A model generated the notes under the pieces. It did not search any database and was not told the origin of the DNA. It worked only from the letters and a program-made list of their open reading frames with translations. Shown one piece after another: positions 12,068 through 23,368 of a DNA stretch of 64,000 bases. The position numbers and the translations under genes are program-made. The first letter of the stretch is position 1, and each line of letters starts with the position of its first letter. The DNA comes from Cryptomeria japonica (taxonomy: Eukaryota > Streptophyta > Pinopsida > Cupressales > Cupressaceae): assembly GCF_030272615.1 (NCBI RefSeq), contig NC_081413.1:335834302-335898301 (forward strand), read 5' to 3'.

Positions 12068-13309
12068 ATGGGTGAATATAGCTTGAGGGAACTTACTCAT
12101 CGTTTGGCTGAATTTGAGAGAGCCTATGATGAACTTAAGGTCAAGTATAAAGCCTCTTTATCCAAAAGAAGATTGAGCAAATGATGGAAATCACTGAAAA
12201 CAACTCTTCTGATGAAGTAGAAATGGATGCCCTAGTCCAAGAAGTGTTGAAACTAAATGAGTCCAAAACTAACCTAAGGAGGGAGCTGGAAGGACTGACT
12301 ATCAGGATGAGTCAGGAGCTAGAAAACAAAAGAAAAGTTGAAGATCTAGTGAAGGACAAGGAGCACGAGATCTCTAAGTTGAAACAAGAGATTGGTACCA
12401 TCACCGCTTATCTACAAGAGGGTAAGGAAGAGAAATAAGAAATGCAAGTAGACCTCAATGTAGCCATTTCTCATAATGAAACCTTGATGAAAACCAATGA
12501 TGATCTTTCCAAGGAACTTACTGAGACAAAGGAGATACTTGCAAAGTTCAACCAGAGTGCTATGAAATTGGACAAAAAGCTAGAAACAATGAAGCCATCA
12601 AAGGATACCTCTGGACTTGGTTTCTATGCATATGAGGAAGGTGAAACCTCTGGAACCAAGACTAGTGAACCAAAGGAGCAACCGACACCTAAGATCAACC
12701 GAAGCAAAGGTAAGCAAAAGTTCAAACCTGTATGCTTTAACTATCTTAAGGAAGGACATACTGCCAATGTATGTGGGAGCAAGGCTTATAACATTTTCCC
12801 TTACATGCAAAACAATGTGCATAACCACAAGGCTAGAACTGGTAGATTTAATGGTCATTGTTATGCATGCAACAAGTTTGGGCATAGATATTTTGAGTGT
12901 AGATATAGTTATGAATAGCCTTGGAAGTTATACACCAAGATCTAACGGAGTTGTCATAGAACCTCCTATGAGTCAGAACCTAAACCGGTACAGAACCTAT
13001 GACCACTAGTCAAATGGTTATGGAGTGGCAAACAGTTGGAGAGCAACCTGTTTGATCTATCATGGTAGCGGTCACACTACTGCAACATGCAGGAGGAAGA
13101 ATGGAAATGTGAACATCAGACATATTGCAAGAACATGCAGACTAAAAAAGAATCCATCGGGAGACATACCGGTCAACTCAGAAGGAAAGGTCGATGTTGA
13201 AACTGTTCAGGCCAATATGGATAAAGTTTGGAAGAATAAATCTGAAGAGGAGCCACAAGATGCACCAGTTCCCACACCCAGTGTGGAGACTCCTGAACCA
13301 GCAAATTAA
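12068..13309 (+). pseudogene. ORF1: coiled-coil and zinc-knuckle protein of element A
   Basis: The ORF begins at ATG 12068 and changes frame near 12175, has an in-frame TAA at 12436, and changes frame again near 12900. The first ~180 residues are heptad-rich and Lys/Glu-rich, a long predicted coiled coil with no capsid-like fold. Zinc-knuckle sequences follow: CFNYLKEGHTANVC, CYACNKFGHRYFEC (intact C-x2-C-x4-H-x4-C) and CLIYHGSGHTTATC. In the first and third the second Cys is Tyr. A Lys-rich tail ends at 13309. Zinc knuckles normally bind the element RNA for packaging, so this probably serves a Gag-like role. The ORF at 39551-40903 has the same plan with five knuckles. The coiled coil may replace the capsid for multimerisation, which is an inference. 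Confidence 0.7.
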
Positions 13310-13760
13310 GCTTTGAAAAGCTTAAGGAAGAACATATCGGTAACAATGTTTCGGACCCCCGGTATGTATTGGTAAATTGTTTTTAGTGGTATCGATTACC
13401 TGTCATCCGACAGGAGAAATGAAGTAGTAAAATTAGGGTTTGTACCCTATTGATGATGCATTTATTATGGTAGGTAGGAGCATGTTTAAAAGTGACTCTT
13501 GTCGTCATTTTTTTAATTACCTATTTTCAAAGGAGAATTTTTTTAGCTTGAGCGGCGAAACAAAAGTGATTCATCTTGTGTTTGAAAGAATCAAGAAATC
13601 TTGTGCAAGATCCAACAAACATTTCAAGCTATTCAAAGTAGAGGGCAGAGTGGTAAAATAAGATTTTGGAGAAGTGTGTAGTGTTCAACATCGGTGAACC
13701 CTAGTTCGGAGTGAAAAGGTATTCTTCATCGAAACACTTATCATTCGAAATTATTTAGTC

Positions 13761-16700
13761 ATGACCTCTACATCCAAAATCCCTTCTAGTTCTACCGAAC
13801 CTGAGGAGTCATCGGAGTTTCTTAGGAAGAAGGTGAAATATAATGCCCTATCTCAAATACCCACTGGAGTCATTGTCGCAGGGGATGTTTCAGGATACAT
13901 TGATTGCAAACTAGAAGACCTAGAGTCTCTAGTGATTCACTCCCAGTTGAGTTTATCCTGTGGAGATGATAAGAAGATCAAACCAGAGTATACCATGATC
14001 GAGAAGATGAAATTCCATAATGCAGTATATTTTCTTGAGGAATTCACAGAAGATCACATAAGGATCATTCTAAGTAGGGTTCATGGTGACAAGATGTATC
14101 TTGAGAGAGCCCATGATATTACACTGGAGGCAATCCATGTCGTGACCGGTTTTTGCAATGTTGGAGAAGTCCTTGTTCTTCACAAGATCACCAAAACCAA
14201 AGTGATAGAGCTCACTGGTTTTGTGAGTGATCAGCGAGCAATGACTGTAAACACCATAAAAGATGATTTAGTGAAGTATGCATGCATAGTGATCGGGTAT
14301 AGAGTATTCTATGCTAGTAGAATGAATTATGTTCCTACAGTTGCGGTGCATGCCACTTATAGGATGATCAAGGAAGATGCAGAATATGACTTATGTACCT
14401 ACATGCAAAAACAACTCATGGAGAATCTAAAGTCCATCAAAGAGGACAAGACACTGAGGTTTAAGTTCGGTCAACTACTTGTCGGTTTGTTTTTCTATTT
14501 TCAAGTGTATTTTCCAGGAGTTGGTGATGTTCAATGGTCAGCTGACCTACCAGTTTGAAGACAAATAAAGGAAAGTCTGCAAGCAGTAGGATCTGCTTGC
14601 CCAGAGATTCTGAACAAGTATTTTGATGAGTTCAGACTAAAGATGAACCAGAGAATGAGAATATCAGGTGATCTGATTAAAAAGTATGAAGATGATATTT
14701 GTTTCACAATCAAAGTGGATCATTGTATAATGGAAGCAGTTGAGCCCAGAGAAGATGAAGTTGAGCCTATGGGCTATGAAGTGGTAAATGATATACTCAC
14801 AGGGTATGCCTCTACCGTACTTGCTTCACCACTGGATCCAAAGAAGAAGAGGATCGGTACTTACTCAGAGAGGATCAAATTTATTGAAGTACCAAAGCAG
14901 AAGAAGACAAAATTTGTGCCATTGGCATCGACACTGGTTACATCTGCTGCTAGTTCTAAAGTGACCAAGAGGTCACCAGCCAAAAAGAAATTGGAGGCCA
15001 TTCTGCCAAAGGTATTTGAAAGGAATAGAAAAACCAGGAATAATACACCAGATTCAAAAGACACTGAACCGGAGGTAGAAATGAAGAAGACAAGGAAACC
15101 AAGTAAGAAGATGAAGACAACTGGTAATGTACCAACATCCTCTGCACCAGTAAGTATACATATTGCTTCTTACCAACCTATGACACATTTTAAAATAATT
15201 ATGAAGAATATTAAAAGGAAAGTTCTCGATGATCTAAAAGATTATTTTGATGATCTTAGCAATAGTGAAAAGGAAGAAGTAGAGCTAGAGGTCATTAAAT
15301 ATTTGTGTAAAAATGATTGGTCACCAACCGATATTAAGACTATTATTTCTAGTTCTTCATATGATTCTTTGGATAACAAATGGCACATTGTCATAGAAAA
15401 AGAACAAGCAATTCGGGAAGAAATTTTTGCCCAATATTTTCCTGATGCTTCTAATTCAGAATTATTTGAGATTCTTAATCGGTACAAAGGTACCTTTTCT
15501 TGAGAAGGAGAAGACTTCAGTTACTCGGAGGCAAAACCTCTGAAGTAGAAAAGGACACCCATTTGCGAACTGAAGAAGCTATCAAAATGAAACAGGTAGC
15601 TGAAGCAAATCGACAGGCTGAGCAAGAGCCTAAACTATCTACATCCAAACCAGATGAAACCTTTGATAATCTGGGTGAGAGAGTAATAGAACAAAATGAC
15701 CCCATTGATGTTGAGGGAACCACTCCAGAGAAGGAGAAATTTGAGGAGGAGAGAGTGGAGAAAGAAAAAGATGAGAAAGTGGCAAAAGAGAAACAGGAGA
15801 AAGAGAAACAAGAAAAAGAAAAATAAGAGAAAGAGAAACAAGAAAAAGAAAAAGAAGAGAAAGAGAAATAGGTAAAAGAGAAAGCGTAGAAGGAAAAGAC
15901 AAAAAAAGAGCAAGCGGAGAAAGAAAAAAAAGAGAAAGAGAAAGCGGAGAAAGTAAGACAAGAGAAAGAGAGAGTTGGAAAGGAAGAAGAGAAGAAGAAG
16001 GAAGAAGAGAGGAAGAAGGAAGAAGAGGAGAAGAAGGAAGAAGAGAGGAAGAAGGAAGAAGAGAAGAAGAAGGATGAAGAGAGGAAGAAAGAAGAAGCGA
16101 AGAAGAGAGTGGAAGACGAGAAAGAGAAGGTTTCCAAGGAAGCCCAGGAAAAAGAAGAACAAGAGAAGAAAAGAAAAGAGGGGATCAAGCCAAAGGAAGG
16201 AGAACAAACTCCTAAGGCAACCAGAGATCAAGCTAAGAAGGTTGATCCCACTGGTCACACTGATTTGACTCTTGCCTATGTTACTCAATCAATTGATGAA
16301 AATGAGTTACTGAGGAGTATTCAAGTAGCTCAGGTTAGATTGGAAGAACTGAGGAAAAAGAAAGAACATGATATCATTCAATTTTTTGTTGACACTCATT
16401 CCAATATAATCCCCGGTACTAACCTTCCCAGTACTGATTCCTCACTGGCCAAGTTAAAACTTCTTTGCACAGTAATGGATGATCAAGTACAACATTTGGA
16501 AGATTTTGCCTAGGCCACTGCAAAGAAAAATCATGAAAAGGCACTCAAAGTTGCACTAGTGAAACAATTTAATGAAGACAAAGACAAATCAGATCCACCA
16601 GAGGGATGATATCCATTTGGCAATAGTTGAAGGGCATAAACTATTGAGTAAAATCTGCCAACCCGATCTATTCTGTGATGATGCTTTGAAGAAAAAGAGT

Positions 16701-17087
16701 CAAACCCAATTGGAGTTAAAGTAGTACATCGGCAATTTCAAATTGCTATATGATTCCTTCATAGTGTATGGATAGGTTGTTCACACTCACCAGCAGCAAA
16801 TTGCAAAGATTGAATTAGAGATCTGCAAGCAGACACAAGATATGCAGGAGATCCAGTTGCTTCTATTACCAAAGTTGCAGGTTCTTCAAAAGTGTTTTCT
16901 GAACATGGAGGCTATTATTGTTACACAGGAATTGAGCACCATCGATGCCATGGAGGAATTAGCTTTCCAGATGAAGACTCGGACTGAAATTGCTGCCTCA
17001 CTCCTAGATACTTGGTCAACAGACATGAAGGATTTTCTAAAAAACTTTAAATCTATTTTTGAGAAGTTTTACTCTTTATTGTTATGA
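13761..17087 (+). pseudogene. ORF2: large uncharacterised protein of element A
   Basis: ATG 13761 opens a Ser/Thr-rich N terminus followed by a globular domain of about 250 residues (for example RIILSRVHGDKMYLE, VIGYRVFYASRMNYVP, FGQLLVGLFFYFQVYFPGVG). A stop at 14556-14558 and frame changes near 14600 and 15500 interrupt it. A basic Ser/Pro/Lys linker follows, then a second helical domain (15180-15500), a very long Glu/Lys helix (about 15770-16180, with three in-frame stops) and a C-terminal helical region ending at 17087. The ORF at 41457-43245 shares the first domain, with matches such as KFGSLLVCMFFYFEKFFPSVG, FFQSARENSVP and PMGYE. I recognise no enzyme motif. The fold may belong to the plant 'putative transposon protein' group, but this needs a profile search. 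It is the main cargo of an element lacking pol. Confidence 0.6.
15765..16190 (+). repeat. Polypurine (GA) tract coding for a Glu/Lys helix
   Basis: About 425 bases are nearly all purine on the plus strand, with units such as GAGAAAGAGAAACAAGAAAA and GAAGAAGAGAGGAAGAAG. In the ORF2 frame it codes for repeated EKEK and EEKK blocks, typical of a single alpha helix. The long minus-strand ORFs of Ser, Phe and Leu over this region (15517-16288) are artefacts of the composition. Such mirror-like tracts can adopt triplex DNA. Confidence 0.85.
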
Positions 17088-17164
17088 ACATATACTCTGT
17101 TTTTATGCAATATGATCAGGAGAGTGGTCAACCTACTTTGTTTTGTATTACTTTGTCATTGTTG

Positions 17165-17354
17165 GAAAAGGGGGAGTAGTATTCATGAAAATTTTAGGAG
17201 TATTATTGAATTTGTACATGCTTGTAATTTTTGGTAAAGGGAGTAGTGTATATGCTTAGGGGGAGTAAATTTTGATTATGACATCATTTTTGTTTTGTAA
17301 GCACTTAGATGTCAAATTTTCCTAAGTGTTGCCATCAATGCCAAAGGGGGAGAT
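17165..17354 (+). other. Repeated polypurine tracts before the 3' LTR of element A
   Basis: Four purine tracts of the form AAGGGGGAG or a close variant lie at about 17168, 17237, 17258 and 17345; the last directly abuts the 3' LTR. The purine tract primes plus-strand synthesis. Multiple copies in this position are a described hallmark of the Sirevirus lineage of Copia. The Copia element ending at 54229 shows the same arrangement, and both share GCCATCAATGCCAAAGGGGG before the LTR. Confidence 0.75.
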
Positions 17355-18533
17355 TGTTGGTATTTTGATGATGTTTAGTTGTGATTGTCATTGATGGACA
17401 CACACTTATTTTATGTATGAGTTATTCTCCACCAGTAATATATGTTGTATTGCTCACACCGGTATTTTATGTCATTGAATGTTTAGTCTTTGTTTGAAGA
17501 AGACTATTGATGTTTTAAAGAAAATGCTTACCGGTCAAAGTATGACCGAAGTCCTGAAGTGGTATAAAGACATCAAGCAGTATGAAGACCTCAAGTGGAA
17601 TGAGGACCCCTAGCGGCAGTCAATCTTTTTGATCGGAACACTATGTTCCAGTTTACCAGTCTTTGTTTATTGGTAATCGGTATACTATGTTAAACCGGTA
17701 AATTTGTAGAGTGTGATGAGTTATCATCCACCGACACTTTGGCGGTTCTTCTCTATCGTGTTACCAAATGTGTCTAGATACTTTGAACCTACAAAATTAT
17801 AATCCAATCTCATTGGACCGACATGAAATCAGCTTCCTATTTAAGGACATCATGTCTAGGGTTTTAGAACGATGAATGTATGTATGTGCGTGTGCGTATA
17901 TTGTAGAGAAAAGTCATTATAGAATCATTGTGTGATAGAGATTGAACATGCAAAGGAAAGAAGGCTGAAATAATGTTGTAATGCATTAACAGAGAGTTGT
18001 GAAGGATCTAATCAAGAATTTTGTGCTATTGTCTAGATCATTCACTTGTTGATTACTAATCTCTTCGACAAGTCTGAAACCCTTAACCGGGTAGGCCCAG
18101 TCAAGCCTTTTATAAAATCCTCTAACAAGGTGGTTCACAGTTGTGGATCTAAAATCCTTTAACAAGGTAGTCTTTAATAGGACTTATCTCCTAACAGAGC
18201 TCTGGATTCCTAACAGGATCTGTTCTGGTGAAGAACATTGTAAGGCCTTAATCGGTCTGACCTTAAGTGATCTGGTTACTATTCTACAGATAGTTGACTT
18301 GTGAGTTTTACTCACCGTGATTTTTCCATATGGGTTTCCACGTCCAAATATCTTGTGTTATGGTCATTGTGCTTTTCTGGGTGAATTCTCTATTTTCTAT
18401 TTGTCTTGTTTGTGTTTTAATTGGTTTGTTGTTTAAACTACTATATCGGTCTGCAGTAAAATTACTTAAAAGTTTGGTTAAGTTTTGGTGCATACTAATT
18501 CACCCCCCCCCCCCCCCCTCTTAGTATTCATCA
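17355..18533 (+). repeat. 3' LTR of element A
   Basis: 1179 bp, starting TGTTGGTATT and ending TATTCATCA, followed by the target duplication CAATG. The C-homopolymer near 18502 is longer than in the 5' LTR, and scattered substitutions separate the two copies. Confidence 0.92.
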
Positions 18534-18903
18534 CAATGAATATGAGCTAGGGAAAAAAAATTATGAGCAGTAAAAATCATTATAAGAAGGATACAACTTG
18601 ATCATCAACCAAGACAAATGCAAACTCCTATGTAAAATTCAAACAATTTCATCACTACATCAAGAAAATTCAACACATTGTCACAAACATAATGATTTTT
18701 TCTTCAAGAAAACATCCCATGAATGAATTGGTTGATTACCCTACCTTTTTTCTTCAACCGGATCTTGGTAGCACTCCAATCCAGAATTGTTTCCCTCCTT
18801 GTAATGCCCAATTTTTTTGTGGATGCCAAAGGTCGATGGGACGAAGAGGTGGGATTAATGTTTATCAAATGACTTTCTCTTTTGTTTGTTTTTTTAAGTA
18901 CTA

Positions 18904-18935
18904 CCCACGGTCGTCGGAATTTCGACGAACGTGGG
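18904..18935. other. 32-nt imperfect palindrome (hairpin)
   Basis: CCCACG pairs with CGTGGG at the outer ends and TCGTCG with CGACGA inside, around GAATTT. Related half-motifs (ATCGGAATTT, ATCGAAATTC) occur within the next 200 bases. Similar motifs occur in the subterminal regions of plant DNA transposons, so this may be part of one, but no terminal repeat was found. Confidence 0.5.
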
Positions 18936-19994
18936 AACTTTTTCTCAAAAAACACAAATTTCATTGCCAATTCCTTCTTCGTCAAAACCAAATCTTGAAT
19001 TATCATCGAAATTCCAATGAATTCGAGCATTTTTTCAAAAAAAAAATCAAATTTGGTCACAATATACCTTCTCCGTTGGAAACCTCCATCGGAATTTTAG
19101 GCCAAATGTATTAGTGCTAGATAGAAGGAAAGCGATGGAAGGACTATGAGGAAGCAAAGGAATGTTATACCAAAACCTATAGAATGGATCTCCACTAAGA
19201 AATATGATCTTCTCCAATATAACCTATACATAAAAGACCAATGACAAAATGTTGGGGGTAGATGTGTTTAAAGAAATGCCTCAATCAAACCCTTGTTTTG
19301 GTGTATCCACCTCCATAGACAACCTATAGAAAATATTATAGATAAAAAGATCAATGTATGCAAGAAATAATGAAAATAAATGATATGCTAATGCAAAGAC
19401 AATGAATCAAGAACAAAACATATAAAGTTACCCTCTCTTATAGATGAGAAGCAGTGTGGCTTGCTAGAATGAGGAATGGTGGAGACCTCCAAGTTGAGCA
19501 GATCTTTTCTAAATGACAATGGAAGAAGATAGTTAATTGGTGTGCTCAAGAAAATGTAGGGAATGTGTGGAAGAACTAGAGAAAGCTTTTAGAGTGCAAT
19601 AAAGATCAATTATAGAGTTAAAGAGTCCAAAATGAAGTCAAAAAGACAAGTTTTAAGGGATTGGCAGTCATCTCGACATTGGTGTGAGCATAAAGGGGCA
19701 TTACATTGCCAAAAATAAATAGTGTAACATCCCAACAATCACCTTCAATCATGGATATTTGTTAGATGAATGTGCGATATGTGGAAATCTGTACAACATA
19801 CATGTGTTTGGGCTCAATCCAAACCTAATAGCTAGGGATTTGGGCAAGATAGGTGGAAATAATGTTTGGTGGACAATGAGACAAGGTTTAAGGTTTGATT
19901 ATTGTCTTTAATTCAACTAAAGAGATACATGTGTAGCATGAAATTGCATGGGGTAAAATTTATGATATTTTAGGTACCTTATGTTCCTTCAACT

Positions 19995-20312
19995 TTGTCT
20001 AACACAAGAAAAGGAAAGGCACCTGTGTTGTCTAAGTCTAATTTGCAAGTCTTACAACTTATTGTTCTTCCTATTGTCCCTCATGCTACTTTATATGGCA
20101 AGATAAATAATTCTCCTAAGTTTGGTCCTTCATGTGAATCTCCTAATTCTCGACCCTTGAGAACTCCTCCTATTCCTCTTCCCACTCCTAAGGTAGAAAG
20201 AAGAAAGGTAAAAATGGTTGAGGCAAAGGGACCTACATCCATAGCACCCCTTGTTCCACTTGTAGAGCTTGTCTTGTCACCGATAATGGGTGTGAAGATG
20301 GCTCATCTATAG
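19995..20312 (+). CDS. Unrecognised 105-residue ORF
   Basis: The frame codes for a Pro/Ser/Lys-rich, probably disordered peptide (SRPLRTPPIPLPTPK in the middle). No domain, signal peptide or membrane segment is visible. It is likely a fragment of an older element protein or chance. I include it because it is open for 105 codons in sequence with few other open frames. Confidence 0.15.
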   Translation: MSNTRKGKAPVLSKSNLQVLQLIVLPIVPHATLYGKINNSPKFGPSCESPNSRPLRTPPIPLPTPKVERRKVKMVEAKGPTSIAPLVPLVELVLSPIMGVKMAHL

Positions 20313-21421
20313 AGCAGGATGCTTTGAATTTTGAAACTGATGGCATACTTTGAACTAGTAAAGAAAAATGAACCTTTTATGTTTTCAAAAACATTTTGAA
20401 TTTGTAGCCTTTTGTTTCATCAATAGCATTTATGATATTTGCATTCCTAGACTTATCCTTAGTTCATTTTTTATAATTATTACTTTTATTTTTTAATTTT
20501 TAATTATCTTCATATATTTCGTTCATGTAGGCTTCAACATATGAGACTTTAATGATTTAAAATTAATTTATATTGTGTACTTGCATTACTTTCTTCCCTC
20601 TTTGAGATTTGAGCCATTACTACCTTTATAGGATCCATCTTTCATGTTTTCATACTTTTATCAATCCTTAATTTATTTCTTATTATTCTAAAACTTAATT
20701 TGAATTGAGGTGGTGAACTATTCAAGAGCTATCCAACAATTTTGTTTAGTGACCTCCATTCTTACATTTATAGCAGCATCAATCATTATATTCCTTTCTC
20801 TATAAATTTATTTTATGGTCATCTTTTTTTTTTAAATGAGATCTTTTTTCACTTTTATCATTTAGACTTTTAATCTTCGATGGGCTTATTTTACTGTCTC
20901 TTTTACAAATTTTATAAACCTTTATTTCCTATGAATTGTAGACTTTAACATGGAAACCTCAATACTTACTAAGTATGAAGACTATTTGACAAGTACTAAA
21001 CATAATTACTTATGAATATAAGATATAATGCATGTGCACAATTATTGATGAAAATCTGATTATCATTATTTGAAGTGTTTTTAAGAAATAAAACGTTATT
21101 GCAAGAAAATTGGTCAAGGAATCATGTGAATTTCATGTAGACAAGTAACTATAGAGGCAACAAGTGTTGCTAGAGTTCAGTAGCATGAGGTATAGAAATA
21201 GACATTACAAATATTGAGATGTCCTCCCAAATGGCAACATGAGACTCCTATCTATAGCAAAAAATTTCAATAACTAGGATATTTCTATCATAAATGTCAT
21301 TAACAAAGTATGTTACATTTTCATCTCAATTATTAAAGTTCCTTTTTATATGGATATGCAATCCTATTAGGAAATTTTTCATGGTGTGTTTCCTAGTAAA
21401 ATAATCCTCTTCCCATATAAC

Positions 21422-21438
21422 AAGAATTAGTGACTAGT
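21422..21438 (+). repeat. Left target-site duplication of LINE 1 (17 bp)
   Basis: AAGAATTAGTGACTAGT is present here and again at 29028-29044, directly after the poly(A) tail. Long, variable-length duplications are characteristic of target-primed reverse transcription. Confidence 0.93.
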
Positions 21439-21456
21439 TTGGATGAATGATGAGTT

Positions 21457-22890
21457 ATGGCGGAGCGGTGCGGGAGGTCTGGTTTCAGGAAGCATGAGGG
21501 ATTCCTCTACAGAGGAGGAACTAGGCATAGATGGCCGCTCGGGAAGAATTTTAACAATGGCTAGAATAATAGTTATCGCAATCAAAGGACTCAGAAATTT
21601 TGGTCATGGAAGGCTCTAGGGATTTCAAAGGGATGGAACAGATCTGGGGAGCGCAGGACCGACCCACCAAGGATGCAAAAGGAAGGTTTTTTTGGGGGTT
21701 TTTGGGATATCAGCTCTGGTCCAAGAGTAGTTTTCAGAATGGTTCAAGAGAAGTTTTGGCGACCAAAACTCTCCCTGGACGCAACAAAGGTTCTAGAGGT
21801 AAACCCTAATGCTGAAGTTAGTAGAGTGATGTCTGTAGAGCTTTCAAATGAAGCATGGAAGGAATCACTTAGTTTTTTGTCTGACAAAGCTCTTTTTGTA
21901 AAATGGGTAGGAATGTGGCCGACTTTTACCAAATTAAGGGAGTGGTGCAACAAAATTTGGGGGGAGGGAATGGATCTCAAAACACTTGGAAATGGTTATG
22001 TCCAAGGAGTTTGCCCAATAGTTCAGGATAGAGATTGGATCATAAAGAATGGACCATTTTTTCTGGAAGGAAAAGGATTAAATATCTCAACCTGGAAACC
22101 TAATTTTAACCCTTTTGAAGCTTTGGTTGAAAATGTCCTCATCTGGATAAAACTACCCGGCCTTCCTCAAGAATATAAGGATCGAGAAACATTGAAACAA
22201 ATAGGAGATCATCTGGGTGACTTCGTAATGATTGAAGAATATGTGGATTCCTCTGATTTCAGTCTGGTCTCTAGGTTGTGCATCAATAGGCAGCCTATCC
22301 ACAATCTCCCTAACACCTTAGAGATCAAAACAAGGTCGGGGTTATGGAAACAAAAAGTTATTTTGGAAGAAGATATGGAGTCATGCTCAAACTGCTCTAT
22401 CAAAATCCATCCACTGGGTTTTTGTATAAAAGGAAATACCGCAATGCAGCATCACCTAGAGGAGGAGTTCATCAAGTTGTCAAAAGGCTATCATGGGAAA
22501 CAACTTTGGAATGAAAAGGATTGGACAATTTAATCTCTCACAAAATGCAGAAAAGAGGCAACAGAAGCACTCAAGATGGACAAATCTAAGTCGCAAAAGG
22601 TTGCAATTGATGAGTCTTTTATTTCTGAAACACATTCATTCGTTCTTCATAAAAGAAATTTTGGGACAATGGATAAAGGAGAATCCCTACCTTTGAATCT
22701 AACATGGGGTTTTGATGCCACTCAAGGGAGATGTGTTCAGGATGCAAGGTGGATTGTGGCAAACCTAAGGGTTGAAGAAAATAGGCCTATTCTTTTGGAG
22801 GACATGGAACTTCTAGAAGAGGAAAAAATCCCAACAGTCCAGGATAGTGATAACAATGTTCAGGAAATATCCCAAGTGGAGAGAATCTAG
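21457..22890 (+). pseudogene. LINE 1 ORF1 (DUF4283-like, RNA-binding)
   Basis: The frame opens at ATG 21457 and runs to 22890 with an in-frame TAG near 21568 and a TAA near 22531. Residues encoded at about 21890-22230 match the plant LINE ORF1 domain of the DUF4283 type (LFVKWVGMWPTFTKLREWC, GNGYVQGVCPIVQDRDWI, LIWIKLPGLPQEY). A Cys/His cluster, CSNCSIKIHPLGFC, follows at about 22385, in the place of the usual zinc knuckle. The C-terminal part is acidic and unstructured. In intact elements ORF1 binds element RNA and acts in the ribonucleoprotein particle with ORF2. Confidence 0.85.
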
Positions 22891-23368
22891 GCATCCCCAA
22901 CAAATCCTATGATTCAGGTGGAGAATCCTTATGTCCAGAATAACCAGGAGACTACCATAGTCCTTGAACTTGAAATTTTACTGATTGTCTCAGAAAGATT
23001 GGTTGTAAACTTAGATCCTCTTAAGGAGGATCTATTTTTTAAAGACATTTAAATATCACCGATAAGAAATATGGAAAGCTCCTTTGAAGGTGTGAAAAAT
23101 AGTGGAGGGGATCTTCTAGATTCAAAATATGATTTCGATTCATCATGTTCACCTATATTGAGATGATGAACTGGGCCTTTCAGCCCTAGCAGGAACTCAT
23201 GAAAAAAGTGAACTTTGGAGATGACTCTAGCTCTTCAATCAAAAGCTAGAGTGGGAGAGAAAAAGAAAAGAGGAGCCAATCTGACAAGGCCAAGTTGGAA
23301 ATGGTGGGTAATGTTGCAGGCCAAAGAAAATTGAGATCAGGAAGAGGCTATGCCTAGTCTTGTGGGTA

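Larger units (their letters stand above)
10841..18533 (+). mobile_element. Complete pol-less LTR retrotransposon A (7.7 kb)
   Basis: Two direct LTRs with TG...CA ends bracket the element (10841-12017 and 17355-18533). A perfect 5-bp target duplication, CAATG, flanks it at 10836-10840 and 18534-18538. A primer site TGGTATCAGATC follows the left LTR, and a purine tract precedes the right LTR. Inside are a coiled-coil/zinc-knuckle ORF1 and a long ORF2. No protease, integrase, reverse transcriptase or RNase H motif is present, so the element is non-autonomous. By eye the LTRs are about 93-95% identical over the first 390 bp, which fits an insertion of moderate age. The primer site and purine tracts match those of the Copia element at 46683-54229. 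Confidence 0.9.
18539..21421. other. Unassigned sequence between element A and the LINE
   Basis: No gene is supported. A strong hairpin lies at 18904-18935. An unrecognised 105-codon frame lies at 19995-20312. From 20330 to 21421 the sequence is AT-rich with no coding potential I can see. The 1 kb before the LINE may include the left part of the old Gypsy LTR whose primer-site remnant is at 29703, but I could not match it. Confidence 0.4.

Noticed and set aside
15517-16288. Long minus-strand ORFs rich in Ser, Phe and Leu (up to 223 codons)
   Set aside because: They are the complement of the GA-rich tract in ORF2 of element A. Their composition follows from the polypurine sequence and no domain is present.
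13761-17087. ORF2 of element A as a DNA transposase
   Set aside because: No DDE/D, zinc-finger or other transposase motif is visible. The resemblance to plant transposon-associated proteins is only in general texture.
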